Below the pieces are notes generated by a model. That model searched no databases. It was not told the origin of the DNA and saw only the letters and a list, made by a program, of their open reading frames with translations. Source: Nitrospirillum amazonense (GTDB lineage: Bacteria > Pseudomonadota > Alphaproteobacteria > Azospirillales > Azospirillaceae). Taken from it: a stretch of DNA of 64,000 nt. A program made the position numbers and the translations under genes. The stretch covers positions 38,767 through 102,766 of the forward strand of contig NZ_VITN01000023.1 in assembly GCF_007828045.1 (NCBI RefSeq), read 5' to 3'. Below are positions 35,986-46,900 of this stretch, piece by piece (within the stretch, counting starts at the first letter, position 1; every line of letters starts with the position of its first letter).

Positions 35986-36252
35986 ATGGCGCGTGTAAGG
36001 AAAGGACGGGCCTTCATCGTCCTGCTCATGCCCGTTGTCGGCGCCCTGCTGGTCCTGAACCTGGCGGATTTCTGGGGACTGGGCCCCGTGGTGGCGGGGC
36101 GGGCCGCCCTGGCCTGGCTGGGTCTGCCGCCGGCGTCCTGGGAAAGCATCCGCATCCTGCTGCTAATCGCCTTTTTTGGGGGCGTGCTGCACCGCTATTT
36201 CCGCTTCATCGAAAAGTCATTCACCGTTTCCTCCAGCGGCGGAGACATATAA
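35986..36252 (+). CDS. Small membrane protein, hypothetical
   Basis: 88 residues from MARVRKGRAFIVLLM (ATG 35986; an ATG ten codons upstream is open too). Two hydrophobic helices, about residues 8-28 and 55-75, positive-inside, with a polar tail FIEKSFTVSSSGGDI. No family recognised. It ends 43 bp before the IclR start. Neither candidate start has a good ribosome site, so expression is uncertain. Confidence 0.5.
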   Translation: MARVRKGRAFIVLLMPVVGALLVLNLADFWGLGPVVAGRAALAWLGLPPASWESIRILLLIAFFGGVLHRYFRFIEKSFTVSSSGGDI

Positions 36253-36295
36253 TCAGTCCTGGAGACGCAGGTGGGCGTCCCGGGGAGGAACGGCC

Positions 36296-37120
36296 TTGAA
36301 GAAGCGTAGCGGTCCGGTCATGGAGGAGATGGGCGATGAGGCCGGCGGCGACCGGCAGTTCGTCACGGCGCTGTCGCGCGGCCTGGACATCCTGCGCTGT
36401 TTCGAGCCCACCGACGGCCCCCTGGGCAATGCCGACTTGGCCCAGCGCTGCGGCCTGCCCAAGGCAACGGTGTCGCGCCTGACCTATACCCTGGCCAAGC
36501 TGGGCTATCTGGATTACCTGCCCGACAGCGGCAAGTACCGCATGGGTGTCGCCGTGCTGGGCTTGGGCTATGCCTGCCTGGGTGGGCTGAAGATACGGGA
36601 AACGGCGCAGCCCTATCTGCAAGCCCTGGCCGACCACGCCGGCGACGGTGTGCTGACCGCCCTGGCCGGCCGCGACGACCTCAGCATGGTCTACATCGCC
36701 TGCGCCCGGGCGCCCGGCATGGTCAGCCTGCAGCAGGACGTGGGCTCGCGCCTGTCGCTGGGCCGGTCCAGCATCGGCCGCGCCTATCTGGCGGCCCTGG
36801 ACCAGGCTACCCGCGCCCCGCTGATGGAACGCCTGCGCCAACGGGCGGGTGAAGAGTTCTGGCCCATGGTGGAGCGGGGCATCCTGCGCTCCGCCGATGA
36901 AATCCGGGCGCGCGGCTTTTGCCTGAACGTGGGCGAATGGGTGCAGGGCGTGAATTCCGTCGCCGTGCCCCTGCGCCCCGCCCAGCAAGGCCAGCCGCCC
37001 CTGGCGTTCAACTGCGGCGGCCCGTCCTACATTCTGACGCCCGAGCGGCTGGAAAGGGAGTTGGGCCCCCGCCTGGTGGAACTGGCCAACCGCGTGGCCC
37101 TGGTCGGCCGGGCGGTTTGA
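36296..37120 (+). CDS. IclR family transcriptional regulator
   Basis: 274 residues from a TTG at 36296 placed 7 bp after GGGGAGGAA; an ATG eight codons later (36320) is the alternative. Winged HTH at about residues 25-85 (TALSRGLDILRCF, GNADLAQRCGLPKATVSRLTYTLAKLGYL), then the GAF-like effector domain with YIACARAPGMVSLQQDVGSRLSL and the C-terminal GINS-type VNSVAVPL. IclR proteins commonly control aromatic or acyl-CoA catabolism. A perfect 19-bp palindrome before the beta-oxidation operon 2 kb downstream resembles an IclR-type operator, so that operon is a plausible target. Confidence 0.9.
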   Translation: MKKRSGPVMEEMGDEAGGDRQFVTALSRGLDILRCFEPTDGPLGNADLAQRCGLPKATVSRLTYTLAKLGYLDYLPDSGKYRMGVAVLGLGYACLGGLKIRETAQPYLQALADHAGDGVLTALAGRDDLSMVYIACARAPGMVSLQQDVGSRLSLGRSSIGRAYLAALDQATRAPLMERLRQRAGEEFWPMVERGILRSADEIRARGFCLNVGEWVQGVNSVAVPLRPAQQGQPPLAFNCGGPSYILTPERLERELGPRLVELANRVALVGRAV

Positions 37121-37174
37121 TTCCCCTCCTCCCCGGCCGGCCCCATTGACGCCCCGTACCGACCCAATATACAT

Positions 37175-37186
37175 TGTAGAAGAAAT
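37175..37186 (-). promoter_or_regulatory. Shared operator-like motif, copy before padR
   Basis: ATTTCTTCTACA on the minus strand, 22 bp before the padR start. The same 12 bases occur in the other orientation at 38398-38409, before the second membrane-anchored paralogue. Confidence 0.5.
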
Positions 37187-37207
37187 ATAGAAGCGGGGCG
37201 GGGCGTG

Positions 37208-37537
37208 ATGGGCAGGAACACGTTGGGCACACTGGAACAGGCGGTGATGATGGTCATCCTGGCCCTGGGTGACGGTGCCTATGGCGTGGCCATCCGGGAT
37301 GAGCTGAGCCGCCGCACCCGGCGGGAGCATACACTGGGCGCCGTCTACACCACCCTGGACCGGCTGTCGGCCAAGGAGCTGCTGGAGTCCCACCTGGGCG
37401 AGCCGACGCCGACGCGCGGCGGCCGGGCCAAGCGCTATTTCAAGCTGACCGGGGAGGGCCGCCAGGCCCTGGACCACGCCGTCAACACCCATCACGAGTT
37501 GGAATACGGCCTGGATCTGGCGGGCAAGGGGGCCTGA
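37208..37537 (+). CDS. PadR family transcriptional regulator
   Basis: 109 residues with the PadR winged helix: MGRNTLGTLEQAVMMVILALGDGAYGVAIRDELSRRT, HTLGAVYTTLDRLSAKELLES and RGGRAKRYFKLTGEGRQAL. The ATG at 37208 follows a GTG also in frame. Only 3 bp separate its stop from the next ATG, so the two are one operon. In other bacteria PadR genes often stand beside permeases carrying a prefix domain; the next gene has a similar prefix. Confidence 0.9.
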   Translation: MGRNTLGTLEQAVMMVILALGDGAYGVAIRDELSRRTRREHTLGAVYTTLDRLSAKELLESHLGEPTPTRGGRAKRYFKLTGEGRQALDHAVNTHHELEYGLDLAGKGA

Positions 37538-37540
37538 ACC

Positions 37541-38341
37541 ATGACGACGCCGTCCGAAACCTGCAACGCCGTCGTCATCCCAGCCGCCCTGCCCCTGTTC
37601 CCCCGCCTCTGCCTGATGCTGGTGGCCACCCCCGATGAGGTGGAGGATCGCATGGGCGATTTGGAGGAATCCTACGTCAACGCCTTGGTGGTCCTGGGGC
37701 CGGACGCCGCCCTCAGCCGTTATCGCCGCGACATCGCCTCAAGCATCCTGGCCATCGCCAGCCGCCGGCTGGAGAACCTGGTGCTGCTGCGCTTCCTGGA
37801 CCGGGGCCGGCTGCTGCTGTCGCTGGCCACGATCGCCGTGGCCTTCGCCGTCTGCTTTGCCATGATGTCGGTGCTGGTGCCCGCCCCCTGGTGGCTACGG
37901 GCGGGTCTGCCCAGCTATCCCGGCCAGTTCCGGGGTTTCAACCTGCCCGACTACCCCGTCTGCCAGGCCTGGACCGACTATCAGGGCCGGAGCCGCCTGA
38001 CGCGTGACCTGCGCGGACCCGGCGTCCACGTGACCGAGGCCACCACCCGGGGCGTGGTGCGCCAAGGCACGGAACAGGATCTGGCAATCCTGCTGCCCCA
38101 TGCGGCCAAGGTGACCGCCATCTACTGCGGCATCAGCCGGCCGGGTGCGGGAAAAGCGCCTGTCGAAGAGTGTTCCCGCGGCGGCTGCGGCACCGGTGTC
38201 TCGGCTTTCGTCGAGGATAGCGCCTACGTCAAAGGCCGTGTCCTGACCTTGGCCATGTCGACCCGCTCCGCCGCCCCCGAAGACGGCGTCACCGGCCATT
38301 TCTGGATCGCCTGGCGCGACGACGACACCAGCGTCCCTTGA
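37541..38341 (+). CDS. Membrane-anchored protein with permease-prefix-like N-terminus; paralogue 1
   Basis: 266 residues. The N-terminus (about residues 18-75: PRLCLMLVATPDEVEDRMGDLEESYVNAL and YRRDIASSILAIA) resembles the prefix domain of PadR-linked FtsX-type permeases, but no permease follows. One transmembrane helix lies at about residues 88-112, and then an extracytoplasmic domain shared with the protein at 38439 (WWLRAGLPSYPGQF, YPVCQAWTDYQGRSRLTRDL, GVHVTEATTR, VTAIYCGIS, paired cysteines, FWIAWRDD). Unrecognised family; possibly a secreted-side sensor or adhesin controlled by PadR. Confidence 0.7.
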   Translation: MTTPSETCNAVVIPAALPLFPRLCLMLVATPDEVEDRMGDLEESYVNALVVLGPDAALSRYRRDIASSILAIASRRLENLVLLRFLDRGRLLLSLATIAVAFAVCFAMMSVLVPAPWWLRAGLPSYPGQFRGFNLPDYPVCQAWTDYQGRSRLTRDLRGPGVHVTEATTRGVVRQGTEQDLAILLPHAAKVTAIYCGISRPGAGKAPVEECSRGGCGTGVSAFVEDSAYVKGRVLTLAMSTRSAAPEDGVTGHFWIAWRDDDTSVP

Positions 38342-38397
38342 ATTCCCCCCTTCCCGCTCAGCCCTTCCCGCTCAGCCCTTCCCGATAGGCCGCGCCA

Positions 38398-38409
38398 ATT
38401 TCTTCTACA
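38398..38409 (+). promoter_or_regulatory. Shared operator-like motif, copy before paralogue 2
   Basis: ATTTCTTCTACA, 29 bp before the start of the second paralogue, identical to the copy ahead of padR. Just upstream, TTCCCGCTCAGCCC is repeated in tandem (38351-38378). Suggests the PadR protein controls both promoters. Confidence 0.5.
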
Positions 38410-38438
38410 TTATAGAATCAACTAAAGGAAGCAGAGTC

Positions 38439-39134
38439 ATGGAGGCGAATTTGTCGCTGGAGGCCCAGATGGCGTTCCCGGTCGCGCTCATGTGCCGGCT
38501 GCTGGTGTCCCTGGTTTCGGCCGCGCTGTCCGTCAGCATGGTCTATGGCCTGATGACGGCCTCGATACCGGACCCATGGTGGCGGCAGGCGGGGCTGCGC
38601 ACCAACCCCGGTTATTTCCGGGACGCCAACGTCGTGGACTACCCCTTCTGCCAGGCGTGGAGCGATTACCAGGGCCGGAACCGCATGGCGCGGGACCTGG
38701 GTGCCGCCGGCGTGAGGGTGACCGAGGCGCAGACACGGACAATCCTCCGCCCGGGAGGGGAGGAGAACCTGCTGGTGGAGCTGCCCGGGACAGCCCAGGT
38801 CGTCGCCGTCTATTGCGGTATCTCGCAGGATGGGGCGCCCATGGGTGAATGCGCCCGCTATATCTGTGGGGACGGGGTCGCCACCTTCATCGCCGACAGC
38901 ATGTACACGGGCAGCGAATACAGCGGCACCCTGCAGGCGGGCCGCCGAATCCTGACCCTGACCCTGATGAACAAGCGGGCCGAGACGCGGCGCCGGACCA
39001 CGGCCCGTTTCTGGGTGGCATGGCGGGATGACACCCCACCCCCTCCACCCGCGCCGCCGCAGCCCGTGACCCTCAAGGCCGGGACGAACGCACCCCCGGC
39101 GGGCCCCGCAAAATTCGTTCGCAGCCCCACATGA
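38439..39134 (+). CDS. Membrane-anchored protein; paralogue 2
   Basis: 231 residues. It has a short cytoplasmic start, one transmembrane helix (about residues 14-40) and the same outside domain as paralogue 1: IPDPWWRQAGLRTNPGYF, YPFCQAWSDYQGRNRMARDL, GVRVTEAQTR, VVAVYCGIS, ECARYICGDGV (cysteine pair) and ARFWVAWRDD. The tail is Pro-rich (PPPPPAPPQP). It lacks the prefix domain of paralogue 1. Tandem duplication with domain loss is the simplest explanation. Function unknown. Confidence 0.7.
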   Translation: MEANLSLEAQMAFPVALMCRLLVSLVSAALSVSMVYGLMTASIPDPWWRQAGLRTNPGYFRDANVVDYPFCQAWSDYQGRNRMARDLGAAGVRVTEAQTRTILRPGGEENLLVELPGTAQVVAVYCGISQDGAPMGECARYICGDGVATFIADSMYTGSEYSGTLQAGRRILTLTLMNKRAETRRRTTARFWVAWRDDTPPPPPAPPQPVTLKAGTNAPPAGPAKFVRSPT

Positions 39135-39153
39135 TCCCGCTCCGCGCACCATA

Positions 39154-39172
39154 AATTCCGTATTACGGAATT
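39154..39172. promoter_or_regulatory. Perfect 19-bp palindrome before the beta-oxidation genes
   Basis: AATTCCGTATTACGGAATT is perfectly symmetrical around its central base, with one more half-site (ATTCCG) directly after it. TTCCG...CGGAA palindromes are typical of IclR-family operators. It lies about 90 bp before the fadB-like start. Confidence 0.7.
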
Positions 39173-39264
39173 ATATTCCGCAAATATTGCAACGCGTCGG
39201 CGCTTTGATACTCTCCTGCCGGACGGCGCCGACCCAACCAGGCGCCTTGAGGAAGGGAGAGCCC

Positions 39265-41388
<2,124 letters not shown>

Positions 41389-41397
41389 GGGCAGCGA

Positions 41398-41550
41398 CAT
41401 GAGAGGAATCTCATGCCGCTTAGGACGCGACTGCGTCCGCCGGAGATTTCGGGGGAGCGCAGCGGACCGGAAATCGAGGACGAGGCAAGCGGGCGGATGC
41501 CCGCGCCCGCCGTTTGAGGGGGGCATTTGATCGATCACGATCAGATGCCC
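41398..41550 (+). repeat. Modular four-hairpin repeat element, copy C (fadB-like/acd gap)
   Basis: Hairpin 1 at 41398-41415 (CATGAGA, loop GGAA, TCTCATG), CCGCTTA, hairpin 2 at 41423-41438 (GGACGC, loop GACT, GCGTCC), a core GCCGGAG...GAGCGCAGCGGA...GAGGACGAGGC with an extra internal GATTTC/GAAATC pair, hairpin 3 at 41489-41504 (GCGGGC, loop GGAT, GCCCGC), a TTGAGG motif, and hairpin 4 at 41522-41549 (GGCATTTGATCG, loop ATCA, CGATCAGATGCC, one wobble). It fills the whole gap between two co-oriented metabolic genes. Confidence 0.8.
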
Positions 41551-41567
41551 AACATAAAGGATGACCC

Positions 41568-42725
41568 ATGGCCCTGGACCAAGAGACGCTGAACCAGCTG
41601 CTGGATACCGTGGGCCGCTTCGTGCGCGACCGCCTGGTGCCGCTGGAACACCAGGTGGCGGAGGATGACGCCATCCCGCCACACATCGTGACCGAGATGC
41701 GGGATCTCGGCCTGTTCGGCCTGTCGATCCCCGAGGAATATGGCGGCCTGGGCCTGTCCATGGCGGAGGAGGTGCAGGTGGCGTTCGCGCTGGGCCAGAC
41801 CTCCCCCGCCTTCCGCTCACTCATCGGCACCAACAACGGCATCGGCTCGCAAGGCCTGGTCATCGACGGGACGGAGGCGCAGAAGCGGCACTACCTGCCC
41901 AAGCTGGCGACCGGCGAGATGATCAGCGCCTTCGCCCTGACGGAGCCGGAGGCGGGGTCCGACGCCGGGTCCTTGCGCACCAGCGCCCGGCGCGACGGTG
42001 ACCATTACGTGCTGAACGGCACCAAGCGCTTCATCACCAACGCGCCGCACGCCGGCCTGTTCACCGTCTTCGCCCGCACCGACCCCGCCAGCCGCGACGC
42101 CAAAGGCGTCACCGCCTTCCTGGTGGAGGCCGGCACCCCGGGCGTCAGCGTCGGCCCGGCGGACCGTAAGATGGGGCAGAAGGGCAGCCATACCGCCGAT
42201 GTGGTGTTCCAGGACGCGCGGGTGCCGGCGGCCAATATCCTGGGCGGGCGCGAGGGCCAGGGCTTCCGCACCGCCATGAAGGTGCTGGACCGGGGGCGCC
42301 TGCACATCGGCGCCGTCTGCGTGGGCGTGGCCGAGCGCCTGATCCGCGACAGCCTGGCCTACGCCCTGGACCGGCAGCAGTTCGGCCAGCCGATCGCCGA
42401 GTTCCAGCTGGTGCAGGCCATGCTGGCCGACAACCGGACGGAGGCCTACGCCGCCCGCTGCATGGTGCTGGAGACCGCCCGCCAGCGCGACGCCGGCCGC
42501 GACGTGGGGACGGAGGCCGCCTGCACCAAGCTGTTCTGCTCGGAGATGGTGGGGCGTGTCGCCGACCGCGCCGTGCAGATCCACGGCGGCGCCGGCTACA
42601 TGGCCGAATACGGGGTGGAGCGCTTCTATCGCGACGTCCGCCTGTTCCGCATCTATGAGGGCACCAGCCAGATCCAGCAGCTGGTCATTGCCCGCAACAT
42701 GATCCGGGACGCGAAAGGCGGCTGA
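41568..42725 (+). CDS. Acyl-CoA dehydrogenase
   Basis: 385 residues, standard length. FAD/substrate motifs are FALTEPEAGSDAGSLRTSA, KRFITNAPHAGLF, RKMGQKGSHTADVVF, the helical ALDRQQFGQPIAEFQLVQAM, QIHGGAGYMAEYGVERFYRDVR and the catalytic Glu in FRIYEGTSQIQ. It introduces the alpha-beta double bond in beta-oxidation, feeding the preceding bifunctional enzyme. Chain-length preference unknown. Its stop is 3 bp from the converging cupin gene. Confidence 0.95.
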   Translation: MALDQETLNQLLDTVGRFVRDRLVPLEHQVAEDDAIPPHIVTEMRDLGLFGLSIPEEYGGLGLSMAEEVQVAFALGQTSPAFRSLIGTNNGIGSQGLVIDGTEAQKRHYLPKLATGEMISAFALTEPEAGSDAGSLRTSARRDGDHYVLNGTKRFITNAPHAGLFTVFARTDPASRDAKGVTAFLVEAGTPGVSVGPADRKMGQKGSHTADVVFQDARVPAANILGGREGQGFRTAMKVLDRGRLHIGAVCVGVAERLIRDSLAYALDRQQFGQPIAEFQLVQAMLADNRTEAYAARCMVLETARQRDAGRDVGTEAACTKLFCSEMVGRVADRAVQIHGGAGYMAEYGVERFYRDVRLFRIYEGTSQIQQLVIARNMIRDAKGG

Positions 42726-42728
42726 AGC

Positions 42729-43859
42729 TCAATCCTCAAACAGCCAGACTTGGCCGGCGCGGGCCAGGCCGGCCACGGCTTCGGCCACCACCGCTCCCTC
42801 CATATCCGCCAGGTCGCGCTTCAAGTCGCCCAGGCGGGCGCCGTCCAGGGCCAGCAGGCGGGACAGCACCTGTTGCTGCGCCGGCGGCAAGGTGCGTGCC
42901 GGGCCGGCGGGACCACGCGCCGCGGGATGGATTTCCGTGGTATCCGGCAGGGTGCGATCCAGGCCCAGGTTCATGGGCTGGAGCGCCTCCCGTTCCCCAT
43001 CCAGCTGGGTGAACAGCGCCGCCACGTCCGGCTGTTCCAACGCGCCGCGCAGCAGATCGGCCTGTGCGGACAGCTGCCGGCGCGTGGCCGCCTCATCGGC
43101 CAAGGCCATGACCTCTTCCCGGAAGGCGTCTTCGCCCCCCTCCAGCCGGCCGGCCAGGGCCCGCAGCAGGTCGCGGGCGCGCAGGCCGCCCAGATTGAGG
43201 GTCAGGTGGACGGAATGGCCGCCCTCCGCCACCGTGGCCCAGTGGATGTCGCCACGCGGGATGTACAGCACATCCCCGGGGCGCAAGGTGTCCTCCCACT
43301 CCACCGGCCCCGCCTCCGCCACGGTGGGATAGCTGCGGCTGACCAGGGGATGGACGGCGCGGGCGCCGTGGCAGCGCCAATGCTTCTCCCCCGATATCTG
43401 CAGGATGATGACGTCGTGGTTGTCCCAGTGGGGACCCAAGGCGCCCTCACGCTGGAAGCTGACATAGGCGTTGGCGCCGCCGCGCACGCGATAGCGCCGC
43501 TCCACCGCCGCGACCAGGGCGGCGATGCGGGGGGAGACATGGTGCAGGTGGTTCAGCGCCAGGCTGAGCCCCTGGCCGATCTGCTCGTGCAGGGCGGCGG
43601 TCTTAAGGAACATCTGGCCCGCCTTGTTGCGGCCCACCACCGTCTCATAGGGCAGGTCCTGGCCGGAGCGGACCAGGCGCAGGCGGCCGTTGTGCAGGCC
43701 GGCCAGCGTCACCTGGGCGTTGATCAGCGACCAGGGCAGCAGCCGGGCGAAAACGCCCGCCTGGCCGGTACGCAGGTGCAGGCGCCGCTTTTCCAGGAAA
43801 GCCCGGTCCAGGTCTGCCGGATCATGAGGACGGACCAACGCCGACACGCCACCAAGCAT
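42729..43859 (-). CDS. JmjC/cupin-type 2-oxoglutarate oxygenase-like protein
   Basis: 376 residues. The central cupin reads ANAYVSFQREGALGPHWDNHDVIILQISGEKHWRCHG (HxD metal pair, about residues 144-146 region) and later GDVLYIPRGDIHWATVAEGGHSVHLTLNLGG (distal His). This is the pattern of RoxA/MINA53-like ribosomal protein hydroxylases and related JmjC proteins. The C-terminal 130 residues look like the winged-helix region of that group. Substrate unknown. 57 bp downstream of the AsmA-like gene on the same strand. Confidence 0.8.
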   Translation of the reverse strand: MLGGVSALVRPHDPADLDRAFLEKRRLHLRTGQAGVFARLLPWSLINAQVTLAGLHNGRLRLVRSGQDLPYETVVGRNKAGQMFLKTAALHEQIGQGLSLALNHLHHVSPRIAALVAAVERRYRVRGGANAYVSFQREGALGPHWDNHDVIILQISGEKHWRCHGARAVHPLVSRSYPTVAEAGPVEWEDTLRPGDVLYIPRGDIHWATVAEGGHSVHLTLNLGGLRARDLLRALAGRLEGGEDAFREEVMALADEAATRRQLSAQADLLRGALEQPDVAALFTQLDGEREALQPMNLGLDRTLPDTTEIHPAARGPAGPARTLPPAQQQVLSRLLALDGARLGDLKRDLADMEGAVVAEAVAGLARAGQVWLFED

Positions 43860-43916
43860 AAACCCACCCCAACGCCATGATCCCGTCCCAGGATAGCACC
43901 CGGCCGGAAAGTCCTG

Positions 43917-46900
43917 CTACTTCGGCGTGTCGGGCGTTGCCGGGTCGGGCGTTGCCGGATCGGCCGCCGGCTTGGCCGGCTTTTTCCGCGGGGCGGGCTT
44001 CGCCTCCGGCTTGCCGTCCTCATCCGTGGGCGACAGGAAGAACAGGTTGCGCAGGAAGCCGGGGGCCAGCACAGCCAGCGGATTGACCGACACGTCCAGG
44101 TCGTCCAGCGGACCTTTCACCCGGTAGGTGGCCGACAGCAGTCCCTGGCCCTCACCCCCCGTCAGCAGGTCGCCGACGATGGGGATGGCGCCCAGCAGCT
44201 TGTTGAAGGTGCTGAAGGGCACGATGGTGCCCTGAAGGTCGGCCATGCCGCGGCTGAGGTTGATCTCCCCCTCCATGGTCAGGCCGATGGCGGCGCCCGA
44301 GGTGCGGACATCGTGGAAGCTGACGCCGGTGTCGGTCCAGTGGAAGCCCCCTTCCAGCTTGCTGAAAGTGATGGGGGCGCCGCTCATGAAGTCGGAAAAG
44401 CCCTGGAAGCTGGCGGCCGACAGCAGGCGCGCCATGACCGGCGCCTCCACCACCTGGTAATCGGTGACGTCCAGGGTGCCGTCCACCACCTCATGCGGGT
44501 CGCCGGCGGTGCTATGGCCCTTCACCACCAGCTTGCCGCCGCGCAGATGGTCCAGCACGTCCAGCTGCTGCAGGGCGGCGCCCGCGTCGTCGGAGGTGAT
44601 GGTCAGCGCCATGGCGTTGCCGTCCGGCACATAGCGCAGGGCCAGATGGCCGGCATTGTCCTTGCCGATGCGGCTGTCCAGCACGACGGAGCGCCAGCTG
44701 CGCCCCCGGCGGGCGAACTGGCCCTTGCTGGCGCCGATCTCGCGCCCGCCGTTGGCCGTCACCACCTTGTCGAAGTTGAAATCGATGTCCAGCGGCGGCC
44801 GTGCATCCAGCGCCTTCAGTTCCGCCTCGGTCAGGGGCCGGCCGTTGCCGCCCCCGCTGGCGGAGCGGCGGAAGGGCCGCGCGTCCATGGAGGGACCGGC
44901 CGTCTTGATCCGCATGCCGCCCGCATCGTCCACGTCCACCGTCATGGCGGCGTCGGTGCGCCCCTGGCGGTAGCGGTCGACCGCGACGTGGCCGATGGAG
45001 AAGTCGTGCTTCAGGTCCATGCTGCCCGACGCCTCCATCCCATCCGCCTTCAGCTGGAAGCGGGTGACGTGCAGCGGCCGGCCCTGGTCGAAGCCCACCT
45101 CGACATGGCCGGAGGCCGGCACGCCCGTCACCTTGCGCCAGTCCATCAGGGACACGGCCAAGGCCGACTTGGTCAGGTCCAGGTCGGCCAGGATGGTTTC
45201 CTGATGCTGGGCGTCCCTGGTGTAGACCATGTTGACGCCCACGGGGCCGCGCACCCAGTCGGGGAAGTCCAGGTGGAACAGCTGGCGGTCGCGGTCGGTG
45301 GCCGTGGCCTGCAGGGCGACACGGGTGCCGATGGGCGCCTCCGCCGGGAAATTCTCGCGCCACAGGATGCGGGCCGGCATGCCGTTCAGGCGGGCGGTGC
45401 CGTTGGTGTCCATGCCCTTGTTGTCCAGCACCAGGTTCAGGTCGCCGTCCGACGCCTTGATGTCGGCCACGATATTGTCAGCCGCCACGTTCCTCAGGTG
45501 CGCCTGCACGCCCAGCTTCACCTGGTCCATCTTCAGGGTGGCGACCAGCGGGAAGTCGAAGCGCAGGGTCATGTCGGCCGTGCCGGCCACCGCCGCCGGC
45601 ACCAAGCCCACCTTCTTGGCATAGCCCAGGGGCGGGGTGTCGATGACGGTGAGCGCGGACGAGATGGGGCCGCTGACGGGCAGCGTCATTTCCATCTTCT
45701 GCGCCGTCTTGTCCAAGCCGGTGATATCCAGACGGGAGGTGCCCAGCGCCAGGTCCAGCAGGCGGCCCTGTGTCAGCTCGATGCCCAGATGCACGCCGTC
45801 GAAGGTGGCGGTGCCGCCCACATCCTTCACCTTGGGCAGGCCGTCCATGTAGTTCACGGTGGCGCCGGAGAAGGCGAAGCTGGCCGTCATTCGGCTGGGC
45901 ACCATGTCCGACAGGTCGGCCGGGGCGTTGCCCTCCAAATTGAAGGTGACCTTGTCGAAGGCGCCGTCCGACAGGTTCTGCATGATCCACGCGCGCGGCT
46001 TGGGCAGGGCGTCCAGGGGCCACAGCGCGTCCAGCGCGCTCAACGGCACGGACTTGACCTCGGTGGCCAGGGTCACGCGATAGCTGCCGTCGTCCCGCTT
46101 CACCCCCTTGCCCGTCAGCATGACGGTGGACGCGGGTGCCGGCCCGCCGGACCCCGGCAGGGTCAGGTTCAGGTGGTTCAGGGTCAGCCCCCCGGGTTCC
46201 AGCCGCGCCTGCAGGTCCAGGTTGGCCACCGCCAGCGGCGCCTTCAGGCGCCCCGGCAGGGTGACCGTGCCGGCCGTGCCGCTAAGCGCCACGTCGAAGA
46301 TGCGGGGGGAGAAGTCGGAGGCGAGGTCCAGGGTCACCGTGCCGGCCAGGGGCATGTCGATGCCGCCCACCGCCGCCAGCACGCCATCGGACGCGCGGGT
46401 GATGCGCGCCAAGTCCGCCGGGCTGACGCCGGAGAAATGGCCGACCGCGCTGATGGTGCCGTCGGCCAGGCGATAGCCCAACTCGGCCGCCACCTGCGTC
46501 ATATGCCCGCCCAGGTCCACCACCAGCTGGGCGTTGCCGGTGATGCCCCGCCGGTCGCGGGTCAGGGAGATGTCGGCCCGGGGGGCGGACCACACCAGGC
46601 CCAGCTGGCGGTTGTCCACCGACAGCCGCGCCTCGGACACCACCAGCTTGGTGAGCGCGCCCAGGGGTTCCAGCGGATCCGGCGGCCGCTTCAGCGCCGC
46701 GATCAGGTCCGCCATGAAGTCGTTGCCGTCGTCGGTGTCGTCATCCGACATCAGCGCCAGGCGGAAACGGCCGTCGACCTCACGGATGGCATTCAGCCGG
46801 GGACGCACCAGCACGATGCGGGTGGGCGCCAGGCGGCCGTGCAGCAGCGCCGGCACCGACAGGGCCACGCGGAATTCCGGCAGCGTCGCCACGGTGGCGC

